Counted from the first letter of the stretch, positions 1 to 6,405 are shown. The stretch: DNA of 8,780 nt from Bacillota bacterium (GCA_023451115.1 JAEXFV010000157.1:1-8780); one strand, 5' to 3'. Notes: generated by a model not told the origin, from the letters alone. Numbers and translations are program-made.

Positions 1-528
1 GAGCACGCCTTCATATTCGGAATCCAGGTTGATCAGTTTATGCCCGGTCAGCCTATTGCAATCGAAAGCAAATGCGCCGACCATCCCGATCTCCTCATCC
101 GCGGTGATGAGCGCCTCGATGGCTGGATGGGGCAGCGTATCGTCATCCAGAATGGCGAGTATCATGGCCACTGCGATGCCGTTATCGCCGCCCAGCGTCG
201 TACCCTTGGCCCGGATCGTATCGCCGTCCACTACGGGTATGATCCCGTCCTTTTGAAAGTCGAATATTACGCCGGCATCCTTCTCGCACGCCATATCATG
301 ATGGCCCTGTAGGATGATGGTATCCGCATTTTCATAGCCTGCGCTGGCCTTTTTACGAATGACCACGTTGTTTGCGGCGTCATGCTCGCTTTCCAAGCCG
401 CGCGTCCTGGCAAAATTCTCCAGATAGCCCACGATACCATCCCCGTTACCAGAGCCGTGCGGAATGGCGCAAATTTCCTCAAAAAAGCGAAAAACTTCCT
501 GCGGTTTATAATTGTCCAATACACCCAT
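1..528 (-). CDS. pepD: PepD-like aminoacyl-histidine dipeptidase (peptidase family M20C), 3' end cut off
   Basis: This is the N-terminal 176 residues of a di-zinc M20C dipeptidase, a cytosolic enzyme that usually cleaves Xaa-His and other short dipeptides; the family is usually about 480 residues. The start at 526-528 follows AAGGAG with 9 nt spacing. The first zinc-ligand motif is LQGHHDMACEK (H76-x-D78). The bridging aspartate lies in TTLGGDNGI (D115), the catalytic and metal glutamates in TADEEIGM (E145, E146), and a further ligand in NLDSE (D169). These match the order and spacing of E. coli PepD (LQAHLDM, LGADNGI, TEEAGM, NTDSEEEG). The reading frame is open to the window edge; the rest of the catalytic domain, the lid domain and the last histidine ligand are not visible. 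It begins 31 nt after the upstream racemase gene, so it is probably the next gene of the same operon. Its role there could be releasing an amino acid from a dipeptide, or hydrolysing an N-acyl or carbamoyl product, as some other M20 enzymes do; the second option is speculative. Confidence 0.9.
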   Translation of the reverse strand, partial: MGVLDNYKPQEVFRFFEEICAIPHGSGNGDGIVGYLENFARTRGLESEHDAANNVVIRKKASAGYENADTIILQGHHDMACEKDAGVIFDFQKDGIIPVVDGDTIRAKGTTLGGDNGIAVAMILAILDDDTLPHPAIEALITADEEIGMVGAFAFDCNRLTGHKLINLDSEYEGVL

Positions 529-559
529 ATTGTAACGCTCCTTTCCAATTGGCTCACGT

Positions 560-1267
560 TTATTTCTGCGTCGGCTTCAGGTATGTCAGGCGGCTGTGCC
601 GGAGGCCCATCTTGGCATATAACTCCAGCAGCATCACTGCGGAGCGCGCCGCCTCAATAACGGGCACTTCATAGCCTGCGTCCTTAAGCCCTTCCTCCAC
701 AGTCTCCGTCACGCCCACCATGCCAGTGCACCCCAACACAATGGCCTGCACGCCGTCCTGTTGGATAGCTAGGATCGATTCGCGCACCACTGCGTTACAC
801 AGCTTCTGATGGTCGCATAAATCCAGAACGGGGATGCCCACATCCCTAACGGAGACCAACCGGCCATCCAAATGCGCAGCAGCCGCGTGGCGGTGCAGTA
901 CCGGCACCACATTGGGCATAATCGTCACGACGCCGATGCGGTCAGCCAAGCCCATGGCGATGAGCATAGCGGGTTCAAACCCGCCAAATACAGGAATGTC
1001 CACGCACTCGCGCGCCGCATGTACGCCAGGATCGCCAAAGCAGTTGATAAAAATGGCATCATAGCCGTCCTTTTCACCCTGTATGGCCAGCTTTACTGCA
1101 TGGGGCGCATTGATGAGTTCATCCCATTCTCCCTCAATGGAGGGCGTCCCCTCTTGCAGCCGCACGCTGTCAATCACGGTATCTTCACACAGGTATTTGC
1201 TGATGTAGGCATTCATCTCGAGGGTGAAAATATCGGAATTGCAGGGCACTACATTTAAAATTTTCAT
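560..1267 (-). CDS. Aspartate/glutamate-hydantoin racemase superfamily protein, copy A
   Basis: This is a 235-residue protein of the Asp/Glu/hydantoin racemase superfamily (PF01177), cofactor-independent enzymes that use two cysteines as acid and base. Both are present: Cys76 in FINCFGDPG and Cys180 in VLGCTGM. The FGDPG-xx-AARE context and the Cys spacing resemble hydantoin racemase (HyuE) and allantoin racemase more than glutamate racemase MurI. The N-terminal substrate loop reads VVPCNSD rather than the usual INPN(T/S), so the substrate may be unusual. The ATG at 1265-1267 has GGAGG 5 nt upstream, a short but acceptable spacing. The gene lies 75 nt downstream of a paralogue of identical length (about 71% identity, no gaps) and 31 nt upstream of the PepD-like gene, consistent with one operon. 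The likely job is interconverting enantiomers of a hydantoin or ureide ring; amino-acid racemase or decarboxylase-type activity of the same fold remains possible. Confidence 0.92.
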   Translation of the reverse strand: MKILNVVPCNSDIFTLEMNAYISKYLCEDTVIDSVRLQEGTPSIEGEWDELINAPHAVKLAIQGEKDGYDAIFINCFGDPGVHAARECVDIPVFGGFEPAMLIAMGLADRIGVVTIMPNVVPVLHRHAAAAHLDGRLVSVRDVGIPVLDLCDHQKLCNAVVRESILAIQQDGVQAIVLGCTGMVGVTETVEEGLKDAGYEVPVIEAARSAVMLLELYAKMGLRHSRLTYLKPTQK

Positions 1268-1342
1268 ATCATCCTCCCTTTACGCTCTGAGGTAACCGGC
1301 TAGGCGCCAGGGCAAAGCCCGCCGCACCGTAAGGCCGGAATG
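1268..1342 (-). other. Spacer between the two racemase genes with a small GC-rich hairpin
   Basis: This 75-nt spacer is long compared with the 3 nt and 31 nt gaps beside it. It contains GGGC-AAA-GCCC at 1310-1320 and shorter flanking complementary blocks (CCGGC near 1296, GCCGG near 1334). There is no T-tract, so it is not a typical terminator. It may be a processing or stability element, or a remnant of the duplication. The ribosome binding site of copy A lies at its downstream end. Confidence 0.3.
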
Positions 1343-2050
1343 CTATTTCACGGTTGGTTTGAGATAGGCTCTACGGCTGTGCCTGAGCCCCATCTTTGCA
1401 TACAGCTCCAACAGCATCACAGCTGCACGCGCCGCTTCAACAACAGGCACCTCGTAACCAGCATCTCTAAGCCCCTCCTCCACTGTCTCCGCCACATCCA
1501 CCATCCCGGTGCATCCTAGCACAATAGCCTGCACGTTGTCCTCGCGCACCGCCTTTACAGACTCCTGGATGAGTGCGCTGCAGAGCGTTTCGTGGTTATC
1601 CAATGCTAAGACGGGGATACCCACATCACGGATAGACACAATGCGGCGGTCCAAATGATGGGCGGCGCTATGGCGCTGCAGCATGGGGATCACATTAGGC
1701 AGCACGGTAACGATGCCGATACGATCGGCCAAGCCCAGCGCCAGCAATACAGCTGGCTCAAAGCCGCCAAACACAGGAATATTCACGCACTCCCGTGCTG
1801 CAGCCACGCCAGGATCGCCAAAGCAGTTGATAAATGCAGCATCGTAGCCGTCCCTCTCCCCTTGAATTACCAAATCCACCACATGGGGGGCATTGGTCAT
1901 CTCATCGAATTCCCCCTCTATGGAGGCGGAGCCGTTGTGAATACGGACCGTGTCCAATACCGTATCCTTCCCCAAATACTTGCGCACATAACGATCGATC
2001 TGCGGAGTGTAGACATCGAAGTTAACGGGTACGATATTCAATATTTTCAT
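1343..2050 (-). CDS. Aspartate/glutamate-hydantoin racemase superfamily protein, copy B
   Basis: This 235-residue protein is paralogous to the gene directly downstream and aligns with it without gaps. A hand count gives 167 of 235 identical residues. It keeps the two catalytic-type cysteines (Cys76 in FINCFGDPG, Cys180 in VLGCTGM) and the near-invariant C-terminal helix AVMLLELYAKMGLRHSR. The N-terminal loop is VPVNFD, with Phe11 where copy A has Ser and where HyuE-type enzymes usually carry Ser or Thr; this may change the pocket. The start is clear: AGGAGG lies 8 nt upstream, inside the last codons of the permease gene, whose stop is only 3 nt before this ATG, so translation is probably coupled. 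By family and context it is a hydantoin or allantoin-type racemase, presumably acting on what the NCS1 permease imports. The exact substrate cannot be read from sequence. Confidence 0.92.
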   Translation of the reverse strand: MKILNIVPVNFDVYTPQIDRYVRKYLGKDTVLDTVRIHNGSASIEGEFDEMTNAPHVVDLVIQGERDGYDAAFINCFGDPGVAAARECVNIPVFGGFEPAVLLALGLADRIGIVTVLPNVIPMLQRHSAAHHLDRRIVSIRDVGIPVLALDNHETLCSALIQESVKAVREDNVQAIVLGCTGMVDVAETVEEGLRDAGYEVPVVEAARAAVMLLELYAKMGLRHSRRAYLKPTVK

Positions 2051-2053
2051 GGA

Positions 2054-3364
2054 TTAGGCCTCCTTCTGCCCAGCTTGCGTGCAAAAGGGGTTCAGCTTCT
2101 CGCTTTTAACAACCTTGATTAGGATGATGTAAACGAGCATGGATACGATCACAGCATTAATGGTGGGGATAAAGAAAGTAAATGCCGTGCCAAAGGCAGT
2201 ACCGCAGGCCCAGGAGATGAGACCTAGCCAGTTAACGCCTTTAAAGGGTTTCCACGCCTCTTTCTTTCCTTTACCCAAAATCCAGTAGTCTGCAATGACC
2301 ACACCAGCCATCGGCGGTACCAGAACGCTGATGAAGCTCAGGAAGGGCACAAAATGATCCATAATGCCGACAATAGCCAACAGCGTGCCAATGCTGCCTG
2401 CGATAAGCGTAACCAGCGCGCGTTTATCATCCTTAAGCTTGAAAATCCCTACAATAGCAATACCGCCAGAGTAGGCGTTGCCGCAGTTGGTAGTCCAAGT
2501 CGCAAGAATGAGGCACAGCAAGCCCACAAGAGGCAGACCCATGCCGGAGAACATCAGCGTGAGGTCATAATTACCGGAGGTAACAGCAAGCACACCGCCA
2601 ATAGCAAGCACCAGAATGGAGGTGGGCAGCACGCCGACCACCGATGAAAGCACTGTATCCCGACGCGACTTGCAGTAACGGGTATAATCGCTGGATAACA
2701 CCGCGCCCACCGCAAAACCCGAAACAGCAAGCGTCGTACCCGCAATGAATGTCATAGGCGTTTCAGGCACATAATTTGCCACCACTTGGCCTGCACCGCC
2801 AGAAAGGGCATGGATCAATCCCCATACCAGCATAATGATCAATGCGGGAACGGAAATTTTATTAAGAATATCAATGATCTTGATACCATAGACAGCGGTG
2901 AGCAGCATTGCAATGCCCCAGATCACGCTGGAAAGCCACAGCGGGAAATCGATTCCCACAAAATCATGCAGAATCTGGCAAAAGGAACTGCCGCATATTG
3001 TCGTCTGCACGCCGAACCAGCCGATGCCGCATATGGCAATAACAATACCAGAGGCGACTGTGGAGCCGCGCTCACCAAAAGCGCGGGCAAAAATTGCCGT
3101 GGTGGGCATACCGAGATCCGAGCCCTGGGTCCCAATGAGCACCATGTAGACGCAAACCAGCGCAAAACCGGCGATCATGGCCAGGATGGCCTGGCTAAAA
3201 GGCATACCCATACCGATCATACCTCCCACCATCAGTGCGGGTACGCATATGGTGCTGCCCATCCACACGAACGCGATGGAAGTCCAGGATCGCTTCTCTT
3301 CCAGAGAAACAGGCTGATAAGTTGTGGTTTCTATAACCTTGCTTTTCTTCGTTTTCGTTTCCAT
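2054..3364 (-). CDS. NCS1-family nucleobase/hydantoin permease (CodB/Mhp1-like)
   Basis: This 436-residue, very hydrophobic inner-membrane protein has about 12 predicted membrane segments, the size and layout of NCS1 symporters for cytosine, allantoin, uracil or hydantoins. Visible family signatures are SWTSIAFVWMGS near residue 26, GWFGVQ (115-120), SSDYTRY (224-230), WTTNCGNAYSGG (290-301) and PPMAGVVIADYW (350-361). Trp116 and Gln120 have the W-xxx-Q spacing of the Mhp1 substrate residues Trp117 and Gln121. The TM8 motif is TTNCGNAY, whereas I recall TTNDNNLY in cytosine permease CodB, so cytosine is not a safe substrate call. The start follows AAGGAG with 7 nt spacing. It lies 92 nt after the DUF917 gene, with a strong hairpin in the gap, and 3 nt before racemase B. 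The context favours a hydantoin, ureide or related heterocycle as substrate. Confidence 0.93.
   Translation of the reverse strand: METKTKKSKVIETTTYQPVSLEEKRSWTSIAFVWMGSTICVPALMVGGMIGMGMPFSQAILAMIAGFALVCVYMVLIGTQGSDLGMPTTAIFARAFGERGSTVASGIVIAICGIGWFGVQTTICGSSFCQILHDFVGIDFPLWLSSVIWGIAMLLTAVYGIKIIDILNKISVPALIIMLVWGLIHALSGGAGQVVANYVPETPMTFIAGTTLAVSGFAVGAVLSSDYTRYCKSRRDTVLSSVVGVLPTSILVLAIGGVLAVTSGNYDLTLMFSGMGLPLVGLLCLILATWTTNCGNAYSGGIAIVGIFKLKDDKRALVTLIAGSIGTLLAIVGIMDHFVPFLSFISVLVPPMAGVVIADYWILGKGKKEAWKPFKGVNWLGLISWACGTAFGTAFTFFIPTINAVIVSMLVYIILIKVVKSEKLNPFCTQAGQKEA
2059..2064 (-). promoter_or_regulatory. Ribosome binding site of racemase B, inside the permease gene
   Basis: AGGAGG is a full anti-16S match 8 nt before the ATG at 2048-2050. 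It overlaps the last sense codons of the permease gene, whose TAA is at 2054-2056. This fixes the racemase start and implies coupled translation of the two proteins. Confidence 0.8.
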
Positions 3365-3405
3365 TCTCTATTCTCCTTCTTTTTTAGTTATATCATCAGG
3401 GAAGG

Positions 3406-3436
3406 GGAAGTGCGCGTAAGGCAAACGCGCACTTCC
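3406..3436 (-). other. Intergenic hairpin with a 12-bp perfect stem, inside the operon
   Basis: GGAAGTGCGCGT (3406-3417) and its exact reverse complement (3425-3436) flank a 7-nt loop in the gap between the DUF917 and permease genes. Read on the coding strand, the stem is followed by CCTTCCCTGATG, with no T-run, so it is a poor intrinsic terminator. A role in mRNA processing, 3'-end protection of the DUF917 message, or tuning expression of the membrane protein is plausible. The permease ribosome binding site is further downstream and not sequestered by the stem. Confidence 0.75.
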
Positions 3437-3456
3437 GGGAAGGAGACAATTGCGGA

Positions 3457-4569
3457 TCAACAGTAACGGATCTGCTCTCCCGCTAAACCAACCTTTTTGA
3501 GCTCTGGCAGCCAGCATTCGTAAGGCTTCTTTTCTGCATCCCACCAGTGTGGATCGGCGGGCGACATGGTAACCAGCAGGCGCATGCCCTCCTTGGTATC
3601 CGCGTTAGTCAACGGATAGATATTATCCAGATCCACAAGCCCGATTCCCTCCGGCGCGGTCAGATAGGTCTTGCCGGATTCATCGCGCAAAATGAGGTTC
3701 TCGTTTTTGAAATCAATGTAATATTTTTTTCCATCATCGCCTCTGACAACCGTGGTACCGAAATCAAAGCCACCCTCCTGCTTCAGATCCAGCTTTTCGA
3801 TGGTGCCGCGGCAGAACTCCCGAATCTCCATAACCTTCCTGAGTTCATCCATGAGGTCCGTGCTATTGTCCTTTGCCGCAAGGAACGCCTTGCCAATGTT
3901 CTGTGCAAAGGTGACACAGCCAACAGGCAGGGCTTCGGCCATTTCCGCCTTGTTCATGCCCCAGGTTGCAAAACCAATGCGCATATTGTAAAGCATGCAC
4001 ATCTGGCGTGCAATCTGTTCACCGGAGTGGTCGCTGATGGGATAAACGGCAATCTCGTCACCATACAGGCTGCCCAAGCCCATAGGACGCGGTGGATGAC
4101 CAAAATACACGCCCAGCGTAGTGTTCAGTTCAGGGACGGCACGGCCGTTACTATCCACGTCCAGGAACTTGATTCTCTTGTTAACATCCTTATCGGATAA
4201 AATGGCCACCAGCATGGGGACAAACGTATTAAAGCCTCCCATTTCGCCGGAATAGAGGTATTTAACGCTTTTGCCTTCCCCAGCGAAGGCCTTTTGGAAC
4301 GCCTTGAATGCATAAACGGCATCCGGCCCGAACATGGGTAACGTGCTGTCCAACATTGCCACAGGCGAGCCCAGGCCGGCAACCATTGCTGCGTATTCAT
4401 CATCCGCAATCTCATCAAGATCCAGAAGATCCAGCTCGATCTGTTCACCATCCTTCTCCAACCGTTCCAGCATATCCAGCCCAAAACTCAGGGAACCGCC
4501 GCCGCCCGCGCCCAATAACGTTGCACCATAAAGAATCTCGATGATATCCTGCTTGTAAAGTTTTCTCAT
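3457..4569 (-). CDS. DUF917 family protein (PF06032; S-methyl-thiohydantoin desulfurase-like)
   Basis: This 370-residue soluble protein has the usual length and motifs of the DUF917 family. They are a glycine-rich N-terminal segment GATLLGAGGGG (15-25), YLYSGEMGGFNTFVPML (104-120), the acidic DVDSNGRAVPELNTT stretch (137-151), and a C-terminal beta-rich part (about 265-370). No signal peptide or membrane segment is seen. As I recall, Pfam renamed this family after an S-methyl-thiohydantoin desulfurase, and a thiohydantoin-propionate desulfhydrase from ergothioneine breakdown belongs near it; DUF917 genes also often sit beside hydantoinase/oxoprolinase genes. The start at 4567-4569 follows AAGGAG with 9 nt spacing. 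It is the first gene after the PucR terminator, so it probably heads the catabolic operon. Activity on a hydantoin or thiohydantoin ring, or on a sulfur substituent, fits the racemase and NCS1 neighbours. The family assignment is firm; the reaction is inferred. Confidence 0.88.
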   Translation of the reverse strand: MRKLYKQDIIEILYGATLLGAGGGGSLSFGLDMLERLEKDGEQIELDLLDLDEIADDEYAAMVAGLGSPVAMLDSTLPMFGPDAVYAFKAFQKAFAGEGKSVKYLYSGEMGGFNTFVPMLVAILSDKDVNKRIKFLDVDSNGRAVPELNTTLGVYFGHPPRPMGLGSLYGDEIAVYPISDHSGEQIARQMCMLYNMRIGFATWGMNKAEMAEALPVGCVTFAQNIGKAFLAAKDNSTDLMDELRKVMEIREFCRGTIEKLDLKQEGGFDFGTTVVRGDDGKKYYIDFKNENLILRDESGKTYLTAPEGIGLVDLDNIYPLTNADTKEGMRLLVTMSPADPHWWDAEKKPYECWLPELKKVGLAGEQIRYC

Positions 4570-4670
4570 GATCGCGTTCTCCTTTTTTTGTTTTGTGAGT
4601 AGATGTGATCGCTATTCCTGTTAATAAGCAGTTTATCATCGGCAATTTCATTCGAAAAACCAATTGAATA
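4570..4670 (-). promoter_or_regulatory. Leader and probable promoter region of the DUF917 operon
   Basis: About 100 nt of AT-rich DNA separates the PucR terminator from the DUF917 start. The best promoter candidate is an extended -10, TGATAAACT (4630-4638 on the + strand), with no convincing -35, which would suit an activator-dependent promoter. The AAGGAG ribosome binding site is at the gene-proximal end. The octamer CGATGATA (4634-4641) also occurs in the PucR gene promoter. No known riboswitch core was recognised. Confidence 0.4.
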
Positions 4671-4671
4671 C

Positions 4672-4717
4672 AAAAAACGGCGTGTTTTTTTGTCCTTTTG
4701 GTACAAAAAAACACGCC
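4672..4717 (-). terminator. Intrinsic terminator of the PucR-family gene
   Basis: A 15-bp perfect inverted repeat (4679-4693 and 4703-4717, GGCGTG followed by seven T and GT) surrounds a 9-nt loop. On the coding strand it is followed by a T6 run (4672-4677). It lies 22 nt after the regulator's stop codon and should insulate the catabolic operon from read-through. On the + strand there is no T tail beyond the stem. Confidence 0.9.
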
Positions 4718-4738
4718 TTAATGATGTATCTTTGACAT

Positions 4739-6331
4739 TTACTTAGCTTGTTCCAACCGCATAAATACCGCCTCAAGGTACAGATCGTAAATTTCCGGCA
4801 TACGCGTTAGCCTGTGACCCAAGATCGCTTCGATACTCCGGATGCGGAATTTCACAGTGTTTTTATGTACGAACATCAGCTCCGCTGTCTTGGCCACATT
4901 GGTATCCGCATCCAGCAAGAAGATTGCAAAGGTTTCCAGGAGTTCGGCCTCCCGCCGCCCGGTGAGGCCCTGCTCGTGCATGCTTTCGGTGAATGGGCGG
5001 CGTTGCTCCTGCCGGTTCAGCAGCGCCTGCGCCCGCTCCACAAATACCACTTCCCCATTGGTGACGGCGGGTTTGTTGGGAAAGACAATAGACAGGTATT
5101 TCTTGCAATGTTGGTATTGCCAATAAGCTGTTTTAACCTTCTCCGGGGTTGTAACTCCCTCGTTGATCACAACGCCCCAGCTACCCATCCCCTGCTCTGC
5201 AAGCTCCTGCAACAGCGCCGGCAGATCGCCGTCAATGCGCTCGCGGGTACGATCAGCAAAGACGACCACCGTTTCATCGAAGATATCTGTGAGGAAGATG
5301 TTCTGGTACACCGAAATAAAGCTCTGGATGATCCGCCGAGCCGCAAGAAGGCTGTCATAGGCATAGCCCCCGTCGCGGCTGTAGAAAAAATAAGCGCAGG
5401 ATAGGGCTTTTACATTTTGCTTCAGGATGCCTGCAATCTGCCGCATCTTCTCCGGCTCATTGTTGATGATTGCGCTAACCAGTTGCTTCGTGTCCAGCTG
5501 CCCATAGTTTTCCGCCCAAAGATTGATATAGGTCTTAACAATGTACTTGATCTGCTTGCAGCAGTCCACCGTAAGATCGTCCTTTTCCTTCACCACCATC
5601 AGTTCCAGCTTAGATCCGGTATTGCCAATAGCCTCCCAGTCCACGTAATAGGGCTTGCCGTCCAAAATGCAAGTTTCCACTACACCATAAGCCGTTTTAT
5701 GGCTGTAAAGCTCTTTTGCAGGTAAGCAGCGGCCATGCGGCCACTCAACGGCGTTTAGCGTACGGCCCAGCTCATCGAACAGATAAAGCGAGCACTGCAC
5801 CCGGTCTCGGATGATGGCAAGTACGCCGGTAATAGAGCGTTGGGAAGCGCTCATATATGAGATACGCTCGATGACCTCGGTGGTGAAATAGGTGTGTTTT
5901 CGGCGGTCATTGATGATGGCCTCCATGACCTCGCATATAACGTCGCTGTAGCGTAGCTCTAGGTGTTTCTCTGGCATAACGATAAGCGGCATGCCCAACT
6001 CGTTGAACACATCGATAAGCTGCGGTTCAATCCTGGGAAGAATGCTACCTACATAGAATACGATGAAGCCTACCTCTCCCTCCTTATGGCTTCGGCGCAC
6101 GGATGCACATTGCTGCTCCACATCATCTTTGGAGGCCATAAACGCGGTCAATACAATCTCCTGCCCATAGTTACGGGAAGCGCCAAGGAAGTCTACTCCA
6201 AGTTGCTCTTCGTTTGCTGCCTCCAGCACACTTACGGCAGAGATAACCTGATGCATATTGCTGTGGCCTGCCACCACCTTCGCCCCATGCAGGGATGGCA
6301 GCTTCATAATATCGGCTATAGTAATGCTCAT
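4739..6331 (-). CDS. PucR-family transcriptional regulator
   Basis: This is a 530-residue regulator. The N-terminal PucR domain (PF07905, about residues 1-125) begins SITIADIMKLPSLHGAKVVAG. A central variable part with a CdaR GGDEF-like fold (about 280-400) probably senses an effector. A C-terminal PucR-type helix-turn-helix (about 464-515) carries the hallmark NVAKTAELMFVHKNTVKFRIRS segment. The family includes Bacillus PucR, which controls purine and allantoin breakdown, and many local activators of amino-acid or ureide pathways. An in-frame ATG lies 7 codons upstream (6350-6352) but has no ribosome binding site; the chosen ATG (6329-6331) has AGAGGA 9 nt upstream. The gene has its own promoter and terminator and sits immediately upstream of the DUF917-NCS1-racemase operon. 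It probably regulates that operon in response to its substrate, and possibly itself; the effector is unknown. Confidence 0.93.
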   Translation of the reverse strand: MSITIADIMKLPSLHGAKVVAGHSNMHQVISAVSVLEAANEEQLGVDFLGASRNYGQEIVLTAFMASKDDVEQQCASVRRSHKEGEVGFIVFYVGSILPRIEPQLIDVFNELGMPLIVMPEKHLELRYSDVICEVMEAIINDRRKHTYFTTEVIERISYMSASQRSITGVLAIIRDRVQCSLYLFDELGRTLNAVEWPHGRCLPAKELYSHKTAYGVVETCILDGKPYYVDWEAIGNTGSKLELMVVKEKDDLTVDCCKQIKYIVKTYINLWAENYGQLDTKQLVSAIINNEPEKMRQIAGILKQNVKALSCAYFFYSRDGGYAYDSLLAARRIIQSFISVYQNIFLTDIFDETVVVFADRTRERIDGDLPALLQELAEQGMGSWGVVINEGVTTPEKVKTAYWQYQHCKKYLSIVFPNKPAVTNGEVVFVERAQALLNRQEQRRPFTESMHEQGLTGRREAELLETFAIFLLDADTNVAKTAELMFVHKNTVKFRIRSIEAILGHRLTRMPEIYDLYLEAVFMRLEQAK

Positions 6332-6340
6332 TGCCTCAAT

Positions 6341-6346
6341 TCCTCT
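6341..6346 (-). promoter_or_regulatory. Ribosome binding site that fixes the PucR-family start
   Basis: AGAGGA on the minus strand lies 9 nt before the ATG at 6329-6331. The upstream ATG at 6350-6352 has only GAATACGACCGT before it, so the shorter 530-residue product is preferred. Confidence 0.6.
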
Positions 6347-6362
6347 CTGCATACGGTCGTAT

Positions 6363-6377
6363 TCAAATTCAATTTGA
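6363..6377. promoter_or_regulatory. Palindrome at the PucR gene promoter, candidate operator
   Basis: TCAAATTCAATTTGA is a perfect 7+1+7 inverted repeat. It touches the downstream edge of the predicted -10 box and covers the expected transcription start of the regulator gene. This position is typical of an autoregulatory repressor site, but the sequence is AT-rich and a chance palindrome is possible. Confidence 0.4.
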
Positions 6378-6405
6378 TGGTATCATCGAATATAAAAATG
6401 TGCAA
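6377..6405 (-). promoter_or_regulatory. Predicted sigma-A promoter of the PucR-family gene
   Basis: On the minus strand TTGCAC (6400-6405) is followed after exactly 17 nt by TACCAT (6377-6382), preceded by a TGn extended -10. Three of six and four of six positions match consensus. The start would fall near 6370, giving a leader of about 40 nt. Confidence 0.45.

Noticed and set aside
267..557. Minus-strand open frame starting MSQLERSVTIWVYW
   Set aside because: It overlaps the PepD-like gene in another frame, and the PepD frame carries the full set of M20 motifs.
2786..3466. Long + strand open frame (226 codons) opposite the NCS1 permease gene
   Set aside because: It is antisense to a permease with clear family motifs. 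Its translation is polar and low in recognisable domains, typical of the mirror frame of a hydrophobic gene, and no ribosome binding site was seen.
3547..4200. Long + strand open frame (217 codons) opposite the DUF917 gene
   Set aside because: It lies wholly inside a well-supported minus-strand gene, lacks motifs and has no adjacent promoter or partner.
4445..4714. Minus-strand 89-codon open frame across the DUF917 leader
   Set aside because: It starts inside the terminator stem and runs out of frame into the DUF917 gene; no ribosome binding site or conserved motif.
4570..4738. Possible riboswitch before the DUF917 operon
   Set aside because: The region is mostly a terminator for the preceding gene plus about 100 nt of AT-rich leader. 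I could not find the purine, PRPP, glycine or SAM riboswitch core sequences I know.
6329..6352. Longer start (MQRGIEA extension) for the PucR-family protein
   Set aside because: The upstream ATG has no Shine-Dalgarno sequence, while the internal ATG does and gives a normal PucR N-terminus.
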